A stretch of 64,000 nucleotides of DNA, taken from NCBI GenBank assembly GCA_020848995.1, contig JADLHA010000041.1, forward strand, positions 33,418 through 97,417. The letters run 5' to 3'. The notes under the pieces are model-generated. The model was not told the DNA's origin, did no database searches, and saw only the letters and a list, made by a program, of their open reading frames with translations. The position numbers and the translations under genes were made by a program. Shown here piece by piece: positions 1-9,231 of this stretch. The stretch's first letter is position 1. Each line of letters begins with the position of its first letter. The stretch is from Saprospiraceae bacterium. Lineage in GTDB: Bacteria; Bacteroidota; Bacteroidia; Chitinophagales; Saprospiraceae.

Positions 1-2817
1 AAACTCAATGCGGGCCTTTTCGTGGGCAGACTGCAGGCGATATTTCCATTCGGCCTTCTGGTCCTTGATCGAGTTGACCTTAGATTGGAGTTCGCCCAAA
101 TTGCGCTGATGCATTTTGACCTTTGCCTCAAGTTCGGAAATTTCGTTGCGCATCTCGTAATAACCGCGCTCCAACTCCGACAGATTCTGCTCCATTTCCT
201 TGCGGCTCTCCAACTTGATGCGTAGGTGTTCGCGTTCCTGTTGCACCTCAACTCCCAATTGTTCGATGGAGAGACTGAGTTCGCCGATCCGCGTCCGTTC
301 CATTTGCAAGGCCTGACCAGCTTCGGCCATCATGGATTGCTTGGCGTTGAGGTCGCGTTGGCAATTGTCGAAGCGGTTTTGCCATTTCAACAACTCGATC
401 TTTGACTGATTGAATGCGTTGGATGCATCCGACAGAGCGGCAGCCGCCCGGTTAAATTCGTCGTCAGAACCAACGAGTTCACCACTTAGGCGATTGAGCT
501 TTTCATGAAGCCCGTCGATCTCTGTCCGGCTTTGGGCCAGGCGATCCGATTGTTCAACCATCTGAAGGCCATTTTGGCGGATGCGTTCCCGCAACTCTTC
601 TTCCTGCTTTTGGAGGTGTTGCTTTTTGGCCTGGGTCTGGGCTGCATGAAGGTTCAGTTCAGCGAGTTGTCGTCTGGCTTCTTCCACTTCCCGGCTGCGG
701 TCTTCCAGTTCAAGCGATCGCTGTTGATCCCGGAGTGCGGAAAGTTTGCGGTTCATTTCGGCTGCTTCGGAATCAAGCGTTGATATCTCCGCTTCCAGTT
801 TTTCGAGATTCTTCTTTCTTCCCAGCTTCTTGCCCTCAAACAGTCCGACAGATCCACCACTGATCATGCGGTTGGCTTTGAGAATGGAACCGCTGAGGCT
901 GATCACAGAGACGTCGTCGGGAAACCGGCTGATGTCTTCCAGATGTTGCTCGGCTTCAAATAGGTAGACATTATCCAACAGCGCAGCAAAAAGTGGACGG
1001 TATTTATCAGATACTTCGATCAATGAAATTGCCGGCAAACATCCGGGAATTTCGCGCCGGATTGCGGGTTCCTGCCGGAATTTATCAAGAATAAAGAAGT
1101 TTGCCTTCCCTTTGGCATTGTTAAAGAGCAGGCGGATTGCCGCAATTGCCTCATCTTCGGTGTTGGCAACGTAATAGTTCAAATGGTTTTCCAGGTAGAG
1201 CTCAATTGCAGCACGGTACTTTTCCTCTGTATAGATTAAGTCAGACAGAATGGGAATGTCTTTGCGCCAGTTGTGGTGAAGAAACTTGACGGACTCCGGG
1301 AAGCCTTCCAATTTGTCAACCATGCTCTTTAACAGGTCGTGGGCATTGGTTTTAGCGTCCTTCTGCCGGTTGACGGCCGCAACATCGGCTGTGCACTTTT
1401 CCAGCTCGGCCTGTACGGCTTTCAATGCATGCTGCCTCGTTTCTTCATTTTTCAACAAATCCTGCAAAGCAGCTTCTGACTCCGCAATCATCCCGGTCAT
1501 TTCCACATCGCGGGCTGCGATCTGTTCCAATTCTCCCGCTCTCGACCGGATTTCATCATCGCAACGGAGCGAATCCAACCTCAGATTCTCCATTTGATTT
1601 TCTGCGATGGCCGCGGTTTTCTCCTGAGCGTGCACCGAGGCTTCCAATTGCTGCTTTTCCTGCTGAAACAGGTCTACTCCCGTTTTAATCCGGTCGTATT
1701 CCTCTTGTTGTGCAAGGAATTGCGATTCCTGTAACTGCAGAAAGGCCTCTGCATGCTGCAGATCGCGGGTACACGTGTCCAATTCCTCCGTCAACTGGGC
1801 CAGGTCACGTGAAAAACTTTCCAGCTTTTGTTCGAGCAGGGCAATGTTTTGCTGCAAGACCACCTGCTGGCTCCGCTGCATGCCCGACTGTTGTTCTTTG
1901 ATCTGGATGCTGCTCTCCAGGGTCCGTATGTCGTCGAGGATTTCATTGACGCGCCGTTGAAAATCTGACAAATTGCGCTCCTGGTCGAGATGAGTCTTCT
2001 TATTGGCTTCGATGGTCGCTTCTACCTGGCGAATGGATCCCTCCTCTTCACCAATGAGCAGCAACTCGGCCTGGATCTGGGATTCGATCGACGCCATTTG
2101 CTGTTGGAGGGAACGCGCGGTAAGGTATTGCACCAATAAGCCAGCTGCCCGGTATTTCTCCCTGAGTTCATTGAATCGCCTGGTGCGCCTGGCTTGCTTT
2201 TCCAGCTCAGCGAGGTTGTTGTTGATCTCGAAGAGCAGGTCTTCAATCCGGGCCAGATCTTCACGCGTCGCTTTGAGCTTGTTGAGTGATTCGCGTTTGC
2301 GGACTTTGTATTTGCTGATTCCCGCAGCCTGTTCAAACATCTTGCGGCGGGCACTCTCCTTGTTAGAAAGGAGCTCTTCCACCATGTTGAGTGCGATGAT
2401 CGCATACGAATCGGAACCGATCCCGGTGTCGAGGAATAAACCCGTTATGTCTTTAAGCCGGCAATTGACCCCGTTTAAACGGTACTCACTATCCCCGCTG
2501 CGGTAGAGCAAACGCTCGATTTCGACGTGATTGTACTCGGTAGGGAGCAGGTTTTTCGTGTTTTCAAACAGCAGCGATACCTGGGCTACAGGAGCCTCTT
2601 TGCGCTTTTTGGTGCCATTGAAAATGACATCCGACATCTGTTCAAGCCTCAATTCGCGGCCCTTTTGTTCACCCAGCACCCACCTTATGGCGTCAACGAT
2701 ATTCGATTTTCCCGAACCGTTCGGACCGACGATCCCCGTGATGTTCTCGTTGAAGTGGATAACCGTCTCGTCGGCAAAACTCTTAAATCCCTTTATGGTG
2801 AGTTCCTTTAGTCTCAT
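1..2817 (-). CDS. smc: Chromosome segregation protein SMC, C-terminus cut off by window edge
   Basis: SMC is the ATPase core of the bacterial condensin that compacts and separates chromosomes. The reverse strand is open from the ATG at 2817 to base 1 (939 codons); the ORF track omits it because it has no stop inside the window. The N-terminus is a typical SMC head: MRLKELTIKGFKSF, then Walker A GPNGSGKS at residues 31-38 followed by NIVDAIRWVLGEQ. A long charged coiled coil follows, a hinge occupies about residues 505-655 (region around GFPESVKFLHHNW), and the returning coiled coil runs to the edge. About 240 residues are missing, including the ABC signature and Walker B. The start lies 4 nt after a perfect TAATTTTG promoter box, so the mRNA may be leaderless. 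Identity is secure from the head sequence and overall layout. Confidence 0.96.
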   Translation of the reverse strand, partial: MRLKELTIKGFKSFADETVIHFNENITGIVGPNGSGKSNIVDAIRWVLGEQKGRELRLEQMSDVIFNGTKKRKEAPVAQVSLLFENTKNLLPTEYNHVEIERLLYRSGDSEYRLNGVNCRLKDITGLFLDTGIGSDSYAIIALNMVEELLSNKESARRKMFEQAAGISKYKVRKRESLNKLKATREDLARIEDLLFEINNNLAELEKQARRTRRFNELREKYRAAGLLVQYLTARSLQQQMASIESQIQAELLLIGEEEGSIRQVEATIEANKKTHLDQERNLSDFQRRVNEILDDIRTLESSIQIKEQQSGMQRSQQVVLQQNIALLEQKLESFSRDLAQLTEELDTCTRDLQHAEAFLQLQESQFLAQQEEYDRIKTGVDLFQQEKQQLEASVHAQEKTAAIAENQMENLRLDSLRCDDEIRSRAGELEQIAARDVEMTGMIAESEAALQDLLKNEETRQHALKAVQAELEKCTADVAAVNRQKDAKTNAHDLLKSMVDKLEGFPESVKFLHHNWRKDIPILSDLIYTEEKYRAAIELYLENHLNYYVANTEDEAIAAIRLLFNNAKGKANFFILDKFRQEPAIRREIPGCLPAISLIEVSDKYRPLFAALLDNVYLFEAEQHLEDISRFPDDVSVISLSGSILKANRMISGGSVGLFEGKKLGRKKNLEKLEAEISTLDSEAAEMNRKLSALRDQQRSLELEDRSREVEEARRQLAELNLHAAQTQAKKQHLQKQEEELRERIRQNGLQMVEQSDRLAQSRTEIDGLHEKLNRLSGELVGSDDEFNRAAAALSDASNAFNQSKIELLKWQNRFDNCQRDLNAKQSMMAEAGQALQMERTRIGELSLSIEQLGVEVQQEREHLRIKLESRKEMEQNLSELERGYYEMRNEISELEAKVKMHQRNLGELQSKVNSIKDQKAEWKYRLQSAHEKARIEF

Positions 2818-2821
2818 GCGG

Positions 2822-2829
2822 CAAAATTA
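2822..2829 (-). promoter_or_regulatory. Promoter -7 box of smc (TAATTTTG)
   Basis: Reverse-strand TAATTTTG matches the Bacteroidota TAnnTTTG consensus exactly and is followed by CCGC and then the smc ATG. With such spacing the transcript would start at or within a few bases of the start codon. Confidence 0.6.
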
Positions 2830-2972
2830 GATTTTTCTTTAATATAAATTATTCATATATATCAACATAAGTCTTGTATAAGCGACTCATTAACAGTTAT
2901 ATATATATTTTTGCACTATCTTCATCGCACTGGATCAAGACATTGGCTTACTGCAGGTAAGAACAAAAAAAA

Positions 2973-4313
2973 TTACAATTTCAGGAAATTCCAACTGCCG
3001 GACTGAAGCACTTTATAGGACAACAGTCCCTGCACAAGCCAGTAGGCAATTTCAGCAGACCACGCAAGGGCCAGGCCATTCACGGGGTGTTTTACGGCAA
3101 AGTAGGCAAGAGCAAGGTACACCACGCAACCTGCGAATTGAATCTGAAGCCCCTTAAACGTCTCACCCACCCCGCTCAATCCATTGAAATACATGGTCGT
3201 GACTGAATAGACCAATAGAATGCATAGCATGATGCGGAAGTACGGCGTCGATTCCTCGATGAGACCAGACTCGTGATGGCCCAGCAAGGGCTCCAGGAAA
3301 ACCCCAGGGAACAGCAGAAAGGGGATCGACAAGATGGCCGTGGAAGCAAAGGCAATCAGCGATGAATGGTGGACCAGTTTTAAAACCCGCTTGCTCCTCC
3401 CCTTTCCAATTGCGTTGCTTACCAGGGTATTGATGGCTGTCGAATAGCCCCAGCAGGGAATCGCCAGAACGAGGTAGGTTATGCGCAATAAATTCGAGAC
3501 TGCAAGAGCCCGCTCTCCCATTTTCTCAATAAAGGAGAAAAACAAAAACCAGGCGGAGATACCAAGCAGGGATTGCAATAAAATATTGAAGGAGATGGAA
3601 TTGATGGTGCGAATCCAGCTAAATTCAATTTTCGGAACCTTCAGCAACTGGAATACCCGCAGCTCTTTGTCGAGGAGCATGTAAACGACAAAAACGACGA
3701 AGGCCACAATTTCAGATATGCCGCTGGCGAGGCCTGCACCGGCGATGCCCATTTCCGGCATACCAAATTTGCCAAACACCAGTGAGTATCCCAGCCAAAT
3801 ATTGACGCAACATAAAACGAGGGTGTCGATGAGTATGAATTTCGGGCGTCGAATGCCAATGTACAGAGAAACGAGGGCCAGACCCACATAAGCAAAAACC
3901 AATCCTATGATCCGGTAGTCTAAAAACTGCAAAGACTTGTTGAGAATGATCTCGCTTTGCACAAATACAGACAAAATGGGCCGGGCTGCAAATTTCAAGG
4001 TAAGAAATACGAGAAGACCAAGCGCAAATTCGTAAAAGAGGATGGCGTAGAAATACTTCTTCACAAAATCGTAATTCCGCTCGCCGAACTTTCGGGCAAT
4101 GAGTATTTGCCCCCCTTTGCTAAACCCAAAAGCAATGGCTGCAACGATTAGGTAAAATACCGATACAAATCCCGCAGCGGCAAAATCGTTGACGTCATAA
4201 TAATACAGAAAAAGACTATCCGTCAACGCGATGATGTTTTGGGCTGCACTGCCAATCATCATGGGTAGCGACAACTTGATCACGTTGCGAACGTTATACC
4301 AAAACTCGTGCAC
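2973..4313 (-). CDS. MATE family efflux transporter
   Basis: This is a 446-aa polytopic inner-membrane protein of the MATE (multidrug and toxic compound extrusion) family, which exports cationic drugs or metabolites in exchange for H+ or Na+. The N-terminus (VRNVIKLSLPMMIGSAAQNI) and the following ALTDSLFL segment match the first MATE helix, and about 12 hydrophobic segments fill the rest in two homologous halves. Length is normal for the family. The start is GTG at 4313, chosen because a perfect TATCTTTG promoter box lies 16 nt upstream. It is monocistronic by context, with smc downstream having its own promoter. The substrate cannot be deduced. Confidence 0.88.
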   Translation of the reverse strand: MHEFWYNVRNVIKLSLPMMIGSAAQNIIALTDSLFLYYYDVNDFAAAGFVSVFYLIVAAIAFGFSKGGQILIARKFGERNYDFVKKYFYAILFYEFALGLLVFLTLKFAARPILSVFVQSEIILNKSLQFLDYRIIGLVFAYVGLALVSLYIGIRRPKFILIDTLVLCCVNIWLGYSLVFGKFGMPEMGIAGAGLASGISEIVAFVVFVVYMLLDKELRVFQLLKVPKIEFSWIRTINSISFNILLQSLLGISAWFLFFSFIEKMGERALAVSNLLRITYLVLAIPCWGYSTAINTLVSNAIGKGRSKRVLKLVHHSSLIAFASTAILSIPFLLFPGVFLEPLLGHHESGLIEESTPYFRIMLCILLVYSVTTMYFNGLSGVGETFKGLQIQFAGCVVYLALAYFAVKHPVNGLALAWSAEIAYWLVQGLLSYKVLQSGSWNFLKL

Positions 4314-4329
4314 GCCTTGCTATTTGTCC

Positions 4330-4337
4330 CAAAGATA
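4330..4337 (-). promoter_or_regulatory. Promoter -7 box of the MATE gene (TATCTTTG)
   Basis: Reverse-strand TATCTTTG is a perfect TAnnTTTG match 16 nt before the GTG start. The same spacing class is seen at purL, the hydroxyacyl-CoA dehydrogenase gene and the rRNA methyltransferase gene. Confidence 0.6.
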
Positions 4338-4491
4338 ATTAGGAATTCCATCGATCATCAAAACGCATCCATTGCAGCCAGGCTGGTTTAGTGTACTCCG
4401 CTGGAAAACGGCAAAGTAAAGTCCAGTCAACGCATAAGACGCACTTCCAAGGGCTTGGACACAGCCCCCGCCTCAGACCGCAGGGCTGACC

Positions 4492-5733
4492 CTATGCTTC
4501 TTTGGTTTTGTGCAAGGTAATGCGGGTAATCTCCGGCCAGATACCTACCCGCCCGCGATAGCCGAGCACGCCAAAACCGCGGTTGATGTAGAGCGATCGC
4601 CCATTTTCTGTATGAAGATCGGACCAGCGCGGGTAGCGGTATTGGATGGGACTCCACTTGAAGCCGGGCAATTCAATTCCCATTTGCATGCCGTGCGTGT
4701 GTCCGCTCAGCGTTAATTGCACGTTGCCCGGATGATCCTTGACAACCTGTTCCCAATGCGTTGGATCATGAGAAAGCAGCACTTTGAAATCGGACGGCCC
4801 CAGACTCCCCATCGTTCGGTCAAGATCGCCCAATTGCCCAAAGCCCACACCCCAATTCTCCACTCCAAGCAGATGAATTGAAGAGCCGTTGCATTGGAGG
4901 GTCCGTTTGTCATTCAGCAATAAGTCAAAGCCCATGGCGCGATGGTGGTCCAGCAAGCGCTTAAAATTAGCTTCCTCTTCCGCAGAGCTGGCCCATTCGA
5001 AGTAGTGCCCGTAGTCGTGGTTGCCCAAAATGGAATATTTGCCAAACCGGGCGTAGAGCTGGCGAAAGTCGTTTATCCAGCGCTCGGCTTCTGCTGCCTG
5101 GGCGTTGACCAGATCGCCTGTAAACACAAGTAAGTCGCTGTTGAGTTCCTGGATGGTTTGGAACGCTTTCCGGATCGCTTCGGGACTGTCTATGCTCCCC
5201 GCGTGGAAATCGGAAATTTGGGTAATGGTAAATCCTTCAAATTCATCCGGGAGATCCGGGCTGAAGATTTGTTTTCTATGAACTTTGAACTGATATCGCC
5301 CCCGAATCATGCCATAGGTAAGCGACACCATGGGCAAGGCAGCCAAAACGAGGGCTGTCTGACCAACAAATCGCCTTCGGGAAGGTAAGAAAGAGGCTTC
5401 ATCGGTTGATGTGGACATGACCCGGTTGACCAGTCCCTCACCAAAGCGAAAGATGTCTTCTCCAAAAAAGCTCAGCACGAGCATGAGCTTGGAGATGCCC
5501 GCAATCATCCAAGCATTGGTGACCAGGGAAAGCCACTGTGGCGCACCGGAAGGTTTGCGGAGTTCTTCCGGAAAAATCAACCACATCAGGGGAAAACTTG
5601 CCGAAAGCAACCAATAAAAGAAGGCGATCCAATTCTGGCCAGATGGGTCGATGACGGCCATTAAGGCCTTCAGACCCTGAAACACGTAAAAATCCAGCAC
5701 AAAAAGTATGAGTAACAGGACCAGTATGCTCAC
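4492..5733 (-). CDS. Membrane-anchored metallophosphoesterase (YaeI/YkuE-like)
   Basis: This 413-aa protein has about three to four N-terminal hydrophobic segments (residues 1-80 and again about 125-145), followed by a calcineurin-like phosphoesterase domain. The metal-binding motifs are all present and in order: SDFHAG, GDLVN, GNHDYGHY and the final SGHTHG, with LLSHDPTH between the last two. YaeI/YkuE relatives act at the membrane on phosphate esters, sometimes on lipid-linked substrates; the substrate here is unknown. The start is GTG at 5733 (MSILVLLLILF). It is divergent from the thioesterase gene. No clear TAnnTTTG box was found upstream. Confidence 0.88.
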   Translation of the reverse strand: MSILVLLLILFVLDFYVFQGLKALMAVIDPSGQNWIAFFYWLLSASFPLMWLIFPEELRKPSGAPQWLSLVTNAWMIAGISKLMLVLSFFGEDIFRFGEGLVNRVMSTSTDEASFLPSRRRFVGQTALVLAALPMVSLTYGMIRGRYQFKVHRKQIFSPDLPDEFEGFTITQISDFHAGSIDSPEAIRKAFQTIQELNSDLLVFTGDLVNAQAAEAERWINDFRQLYARFGKYSILGNHDYGHYFEWASSAEEEANFKRLLDHHRAMGFDLLLNDKRTLQCNGSSIHLLGVENWGVGFGQLGDLDRTMGSLGPSDFKVLLSHDPTHWEQVVKDHPGNVQLTLSGHTHGMQMGIELPGFKWSPIQYRYPRWSDLHTENGRSLYINRGFGVLGYRGRVGIWPEITRITLHKTKEA

Positions 5734-5862
5734 AGAAGCTACAATTTGTTAACGATTTGCAAAGAGATCGCGCTTTCGGCAGACAAAAGGCAAATTCCTA
5801 AAGCGGGTAACTGTACCTTAACGCTTAAATTTTGCAGATGGTTCACCAATTTTCTTCCGGTT

Positions 5863-6339
5863 ATGGCATCTGAATGGGTTCAGAAAAAGCGGATCCGTTT
5901 TAAAGACTGCGATCCGCTGGGTCATCTTTTCAATACCCGATACCTGGAATATCTGCTCGAGTCGCGTGAAGATATGCTGATGGAAGTTTACCGTTTCAAT
6001 TTGTACGAATACATGGTTGAGCGCGGATGTGCCTGGGTCATCGTCCGGCATGAGATCGTCTATGTGGCTGAGGCCATGCGTAATGAGTGCGTCATGATGC
6101 GTTCAGACCTCATTGACTACGACCTCAAAAAAATCAAGGTTGAATACCAGATGTGGGATGAGCAGCTGACGAAACCCAAGGCCCTTTTGCATACGACGCT
6201 GGTGCACGTCGACCTCTCGACACGCAGGTCTTCTCCCCACCCGTCTGACGTCATGGAGCTTTTCAAAAAAATGCACAAACCTGGCATGGGTTTCAGCCTG
6301 GACGACCGCGTCCGGCAGCTCGCCGCCCCAAACTCATGA
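5863..6339 (+). CDS. Acyl-CoA thioesterase, 4HBT hotdog family
   Basis: This is a 158-aa hotdog-fold thioesterase of the YbgC/4-hydroxybenzoyl-CoA thioesterase type. The diagnostic segment RIRFKDCDPLGHLFNTRYL carries the catalytic Asp and the conserved GH-N pattern near the N-terminus. Such enzymes hydrolyse acyl-CoA thioesters in the cytoplasm; chain-length preference cannot be read from sequence. The ORF track starts 39 codons earlier at 5746, but that extension is unlike the family and overlaps an A/T-rich promoter-like stretch (AAATTTTG near 5827), so I use the ATG at 5863 (MASEWVQKK). The downstream leuS gene has its own promoter. Confidence 0.85.
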   Translation: MASEWVQKKRIRFKDCDPLGHLFNTRYLEYLLESREDMLMEVYRFNLYEYMVERGCAWVIVRHEIVYVAEAMRNECVMMRSDLIDYDLKKIKVEYQMWDEQLTKPKALLHTTLVHVDLSTRRSSPHPSDVMELFKKMHKPGMGFSLDDRVRQLAAPNS

Positions 6340-6374
6340 TGAAGCAGCCTCCGGCCATCCCTTAGATTAATTCC

Positions 6375-6382
6375 TATTTTTG
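6375..6382 (+). promoter_or_regulatory. Promoter -7 box of leuS (TATTTTTG)
   Basis: TATTTTTG is a perfect TAnnTTTG match followed by TGCTG and the ATG at 6388. The GTG chosen by the ORF track at 6382 overlaps this box, which argues for the ATG. Confidence 0.6.
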
Positions 6383-6387
6383 TGCTG

Positions 6388-9231
6388 ATGAATCTCGTGG
6401 AATACGAACATATTGCCGTAGAACAGGCCTGCAAGCAATTTTGGAATGCTGCGGCTATTTACAAGACGGAAGGCCTTTCTGACAAACCTAAGTACTACGT
6501 TTTGGACATGTTTCCGTACCCATCGGGAGCCGGATTGCATGTTGGGCATCCCCTGGGCTACATTTCATCCGACATCGTTGCCCGTAAGCGCCGGATGGAA
6601 GGGTACCAGGTTTTACACCCCATGGGGTTCGATGCATTTGGTCTGCCGGCGGAACAGTATGCCATTCAAACCGGCATTCATCCCTCGGTATCGACCCGTC
6701 AGAACATTGATCGGTACCGCGAGCAACTCGTCAACATCGGTTTGTCTTACGATTGGTCAAGAGAAGTCATCACCTGTCAGCCGGAATATTACCGGTGGAC
6801 CCAATGGATCTTTCTACAACTTTTCCACCACTATTACGACACGTCTGCGGATCGTGCATTGCCTATTTCCAAGCTCGTTGAACAGTTCGAACATGGCGGC
6901 AGCACATCCGTCCATGCCAGTTGTTCAGAGACCCTGCAATTCTCGGCAGAAGCCTGGAATGCCATGTCTTTAAAGGAACGCGACGACTTGCTGATGAATT
7001 ACCGCCTGGCTTTTCGCAGGATCTCCCATGTGAACTGGTGTGATGCCCTGGGCACTGTGCTGGCGAATGACGAAATCAAGGATGGCGTTTCGGAACGTGG
7101 GGGACATCCCGTTGAGAAAAGGCCCATGATGCAGTGGGCGCTCCGGATCACAGCCTATTCGGAAAGACTGCTCCGCGATATGGAAACATTGGAGTGGTCT
7201 GAAGCGCTTAAAACCATGCAGCGCAACTGGATTGGCAAATCAAAGGGCTGCGCCATTTTCTTCGATCTGGAGGAAGGCGGAGACAAGCTGGAAGTATACA
7301 GCACGCGGCCCGACACCATTTTTGGTGCGAGTTTCCTCGCCCTTGCCCCGGAACATCCCCTGGCCGAGCAATTGTGTGCCGGAGAGCTGATGGAGTCTTT
7401 AATGGAATACCGCAAGCTTGCGAACGTGTCTGCCGATCGAGAGCGCAAAAACGCCAACGGTTTCTTCACCCAAAAGTATGCCCTTCATCCTTTTACGAAC
7501 GAGCGTTTACCTGTTTGGATCGCCGAATACGTGCTGATTGAATACGGCACCGGGGCCATCATGGGAGTCCCCGGGCATGACCTGCGGGATGAAGCCTTTG
7601 CTCAAAAGTTTTCGCTGCCCATCCGAAAGGTGATCGATTTTAGCGGCTATCCGGTTACCGACATCGAGCAAAAGACCGGGGTGTTGGTCAATTCCCAGTT
7701 TCTCGATGGCCTTGACGTGTCCGACGCAATCGACAGAGCCATCGGTGAGTTGGAATTGGCGGGCAGAGGTTATGGCAAAACAGTCTATAAAATGCGTGAC
7801 GCCAATTTCAGCCGCCAACGCTATTGGGGAGAACCCATCCCGGTCATCTATGATGCCAACGGCTGTTCCATCCCGCTTGACGAAAGTCAACTGCCGTTGG
7901 AACTGCCTCACCTCTCGAACTTAGAGCCCGGAAGCGGAGGAAAATCGCCACTGTCGGCTGCTGCAGAATGGGGTTTGACCCCGCAGGGACAGCGCGAAAC
8001 CGATACCATGCCCGGCTACGCGGGTTCCTCCTGGTACTTTTTGCGTTACATGGATCCGCACAACGATCAGTCCTTCGCCTCAAAGGAAGCGCTGTCGTAT
8101 TGGCGGGATGTCGATCTGTACATTGGAGGAACAGAACACGCCGTGGGGCACCTCATGTACAGTCGTTTTTGGCATAAGTTTTTATTTGACCTGGGCTATG
8201 TCCCCACCTCCGAGCCCTTCAGGAAACTGGTAAACCAGGGAATGATCCAGGGGGTGATCGAATCGGTCTTTCTGCTAAAGCAGGAAGGGACCCCGGCCGT
8301 TAACCGCTTTATCTCAGCATCCGTCGCAGACCGCTTCCCAGCAGGGCAACTCGCCAAAATACCAGTTCACCTCGATTTCGTTGAAGATGCCAATACCCCT
8401 GCGGCCCATCTGTCTTTAGCGGGCCTAAAAAAATTCCTTCAGTGGAGGCCCGAGTTTGCAGGCAGTCATTTCCTCAACGAACATGCGGAAGGCCACCTCG
8501 GGGAACTCCCTCCGGATTTCACCCTGAAGACCCACTCAGAAATTGGCAAGATGTCCAAACGCTATCACAACGTGGTCAACCCCGACGATGTGATCCGCGA
8601 ATACGGTGCAGACTGCTTCAGGATGTACGAAATGTTCCTGGGTCCCATCGAGCAGTCAAAGCCCTGGGATACGCATGGCATCGACGGTGTAGCCAAGTTT
8701 CTAAAAAAGTACTTTGCCTTGTTTTTCAATGAGGAAGGTCATTTTCATCTGGTTGATGAAGAGCCGACGCGGGAGGAACTTCAAACCCTGCATCAATGCA
8801 TCAAAAAAGTGAGTCAGGACATCGACTCCCTTAGTCTGAACACCTGCGTGAGCGCATTTATGATCTGCGTCAATGAGCTGCGGCGCATTCAGTGTTCAAA
8901 CCGGAGGATCCTTCTGCCGCTGACACGGCTGATGGCCCCGTTTGCACCCTTTATCACCGAACACATCTGGAAATTGAGCGGGCATGAAGGCAGCATACAT
9001 CTCAGCAGCTATCCGAATTGGGACGAAGTCCTCACTGAGCGAACGGAGGTACATTACCCCGTGAGCATCAATGGCAAAAAACGCTTTGAATGGATCGTAG
9101 CGAAATCCCTGGGTGAAGAGGAGCTGCGCTCGGGAGTGCTCGAATTGCCGGAAATCAAAAAATGGTTGGGGGGCGCCGATCCCAAAAAGATCATCCTCGT
9201 TCCCGGGCGGATGATCAACATTGTGGTTTAG
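6388..9231 (+). CDS. leuS: Leucine--tRNA ligase
   Basis: LeuRS charges tRNA-Leu with leucine in the cytoplasm. The 947-aa protein shows the class I signature HVGH at residues 51-54 inside PYPSGAGLHVGH, the following GFDAFGLPAEQYA segment, a central editing (CP1) domain of about residues 230-430, and KMSKR at about 721-725. The C-terminus has the anticodon-binding helices (LMAPFAPFITEHIW) and a short terminal domain. Length is typical for the Bacteroidota form. Start ATG 6388 is preferred over the track's GTG 6382 because the latter lies within the TATTTTTG promoter box. The stop overlaps the convergent dehydrogenase gene by 4 nt. Confidence 0.97.
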   Translation: MNLVEYEHIAVEQACKQFWNAAAIYKTEGLSDKPKYYVLDMFPYPSGAGLHVGHPLGYISSDIVARKRRMEGYQVLHPMGFDAFGLPAEQYAIQTGIHPSVSTRQNIDRYREQLVNIGLSYDWSREVITCQPEYYRWTQWIFLQLFHHYYDTSADRALPISKLVEQFEHGGSTSVHASCSETLQFSAEAWNAMSLKERDDLLMNYRLAFRRISHVNWCDALGTVLANDEIKDGVSERGGHPVEKRPMMQWALRITAYSERLLRDMETLEWSEALKTMQRNWIGKSKGCAIFFDLEEGGDKLEVYSTRPDTIFGASFLALAPEHPLAEQLCAGELMESLMEYRKLANVSADRERKNANGFFTQKYALHPFTNERLPVWIAEYVLIEYGTGAIMGVPGHDLRDEAFAQKFSLPIRKVIDFSGYPVTDIEQKTGVLVNSQFLDGLDVSDAIDRAIGELELAGRGYGKTVYKMRDANFSRQRYWGEPIPVIYDANGCSIPLDESQLPLELPHLSNLEPGSGGKSPLSAAAEWGLTPQGQRETDTMPGYAGSSWYFLRYMDPHNDQSFASKEALSYWRDVDLYIGGTEHAVGHLMYSRFWHKFLFDLGYVPTSEPFRKLVNQGMIQGVIESVFLLKQEGTPAVNRFISASVADRFPAGQLAKIPVHLDFVEDANTPAAHLSLAGLKKFLQWRPEFAGSHFLNEHAEGHLGELPPDFTLKTHSEIGKMSKRYHNVVNPDDVIREYGADCFRMYEMFLGPIEQSKPWDTHGIDGVAKFLKKYFALFFNEEGHFHLVDEEPTREELQTLHQCIKKVSQDIDSLSLNTCVSAFMICVNELRRIQCSNRRILLPLTRLMAPFAPFITEHIWKLSGHEGSIHLSSYPNWDEVLTERTEVHYPVSINGKKRFEWIVAKSLGEEELRSGVLELPEIKKWLGGADPKKIILVPGRMINIVV

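Noticed and set aside
2003-2506. Forward 167-aa ORF opposite smc
   Set aside because: It is an antisense shadow of the smc coiled-coil coding sequence; the reverse frame is a clear SMC protein.
2818-2972. Possible tRNA or small RNA in the A/T-rich gap between smc and the MATE gene
   Set aside because: No cloverleaf, no conserved stem and no terminator hairpin could be found.
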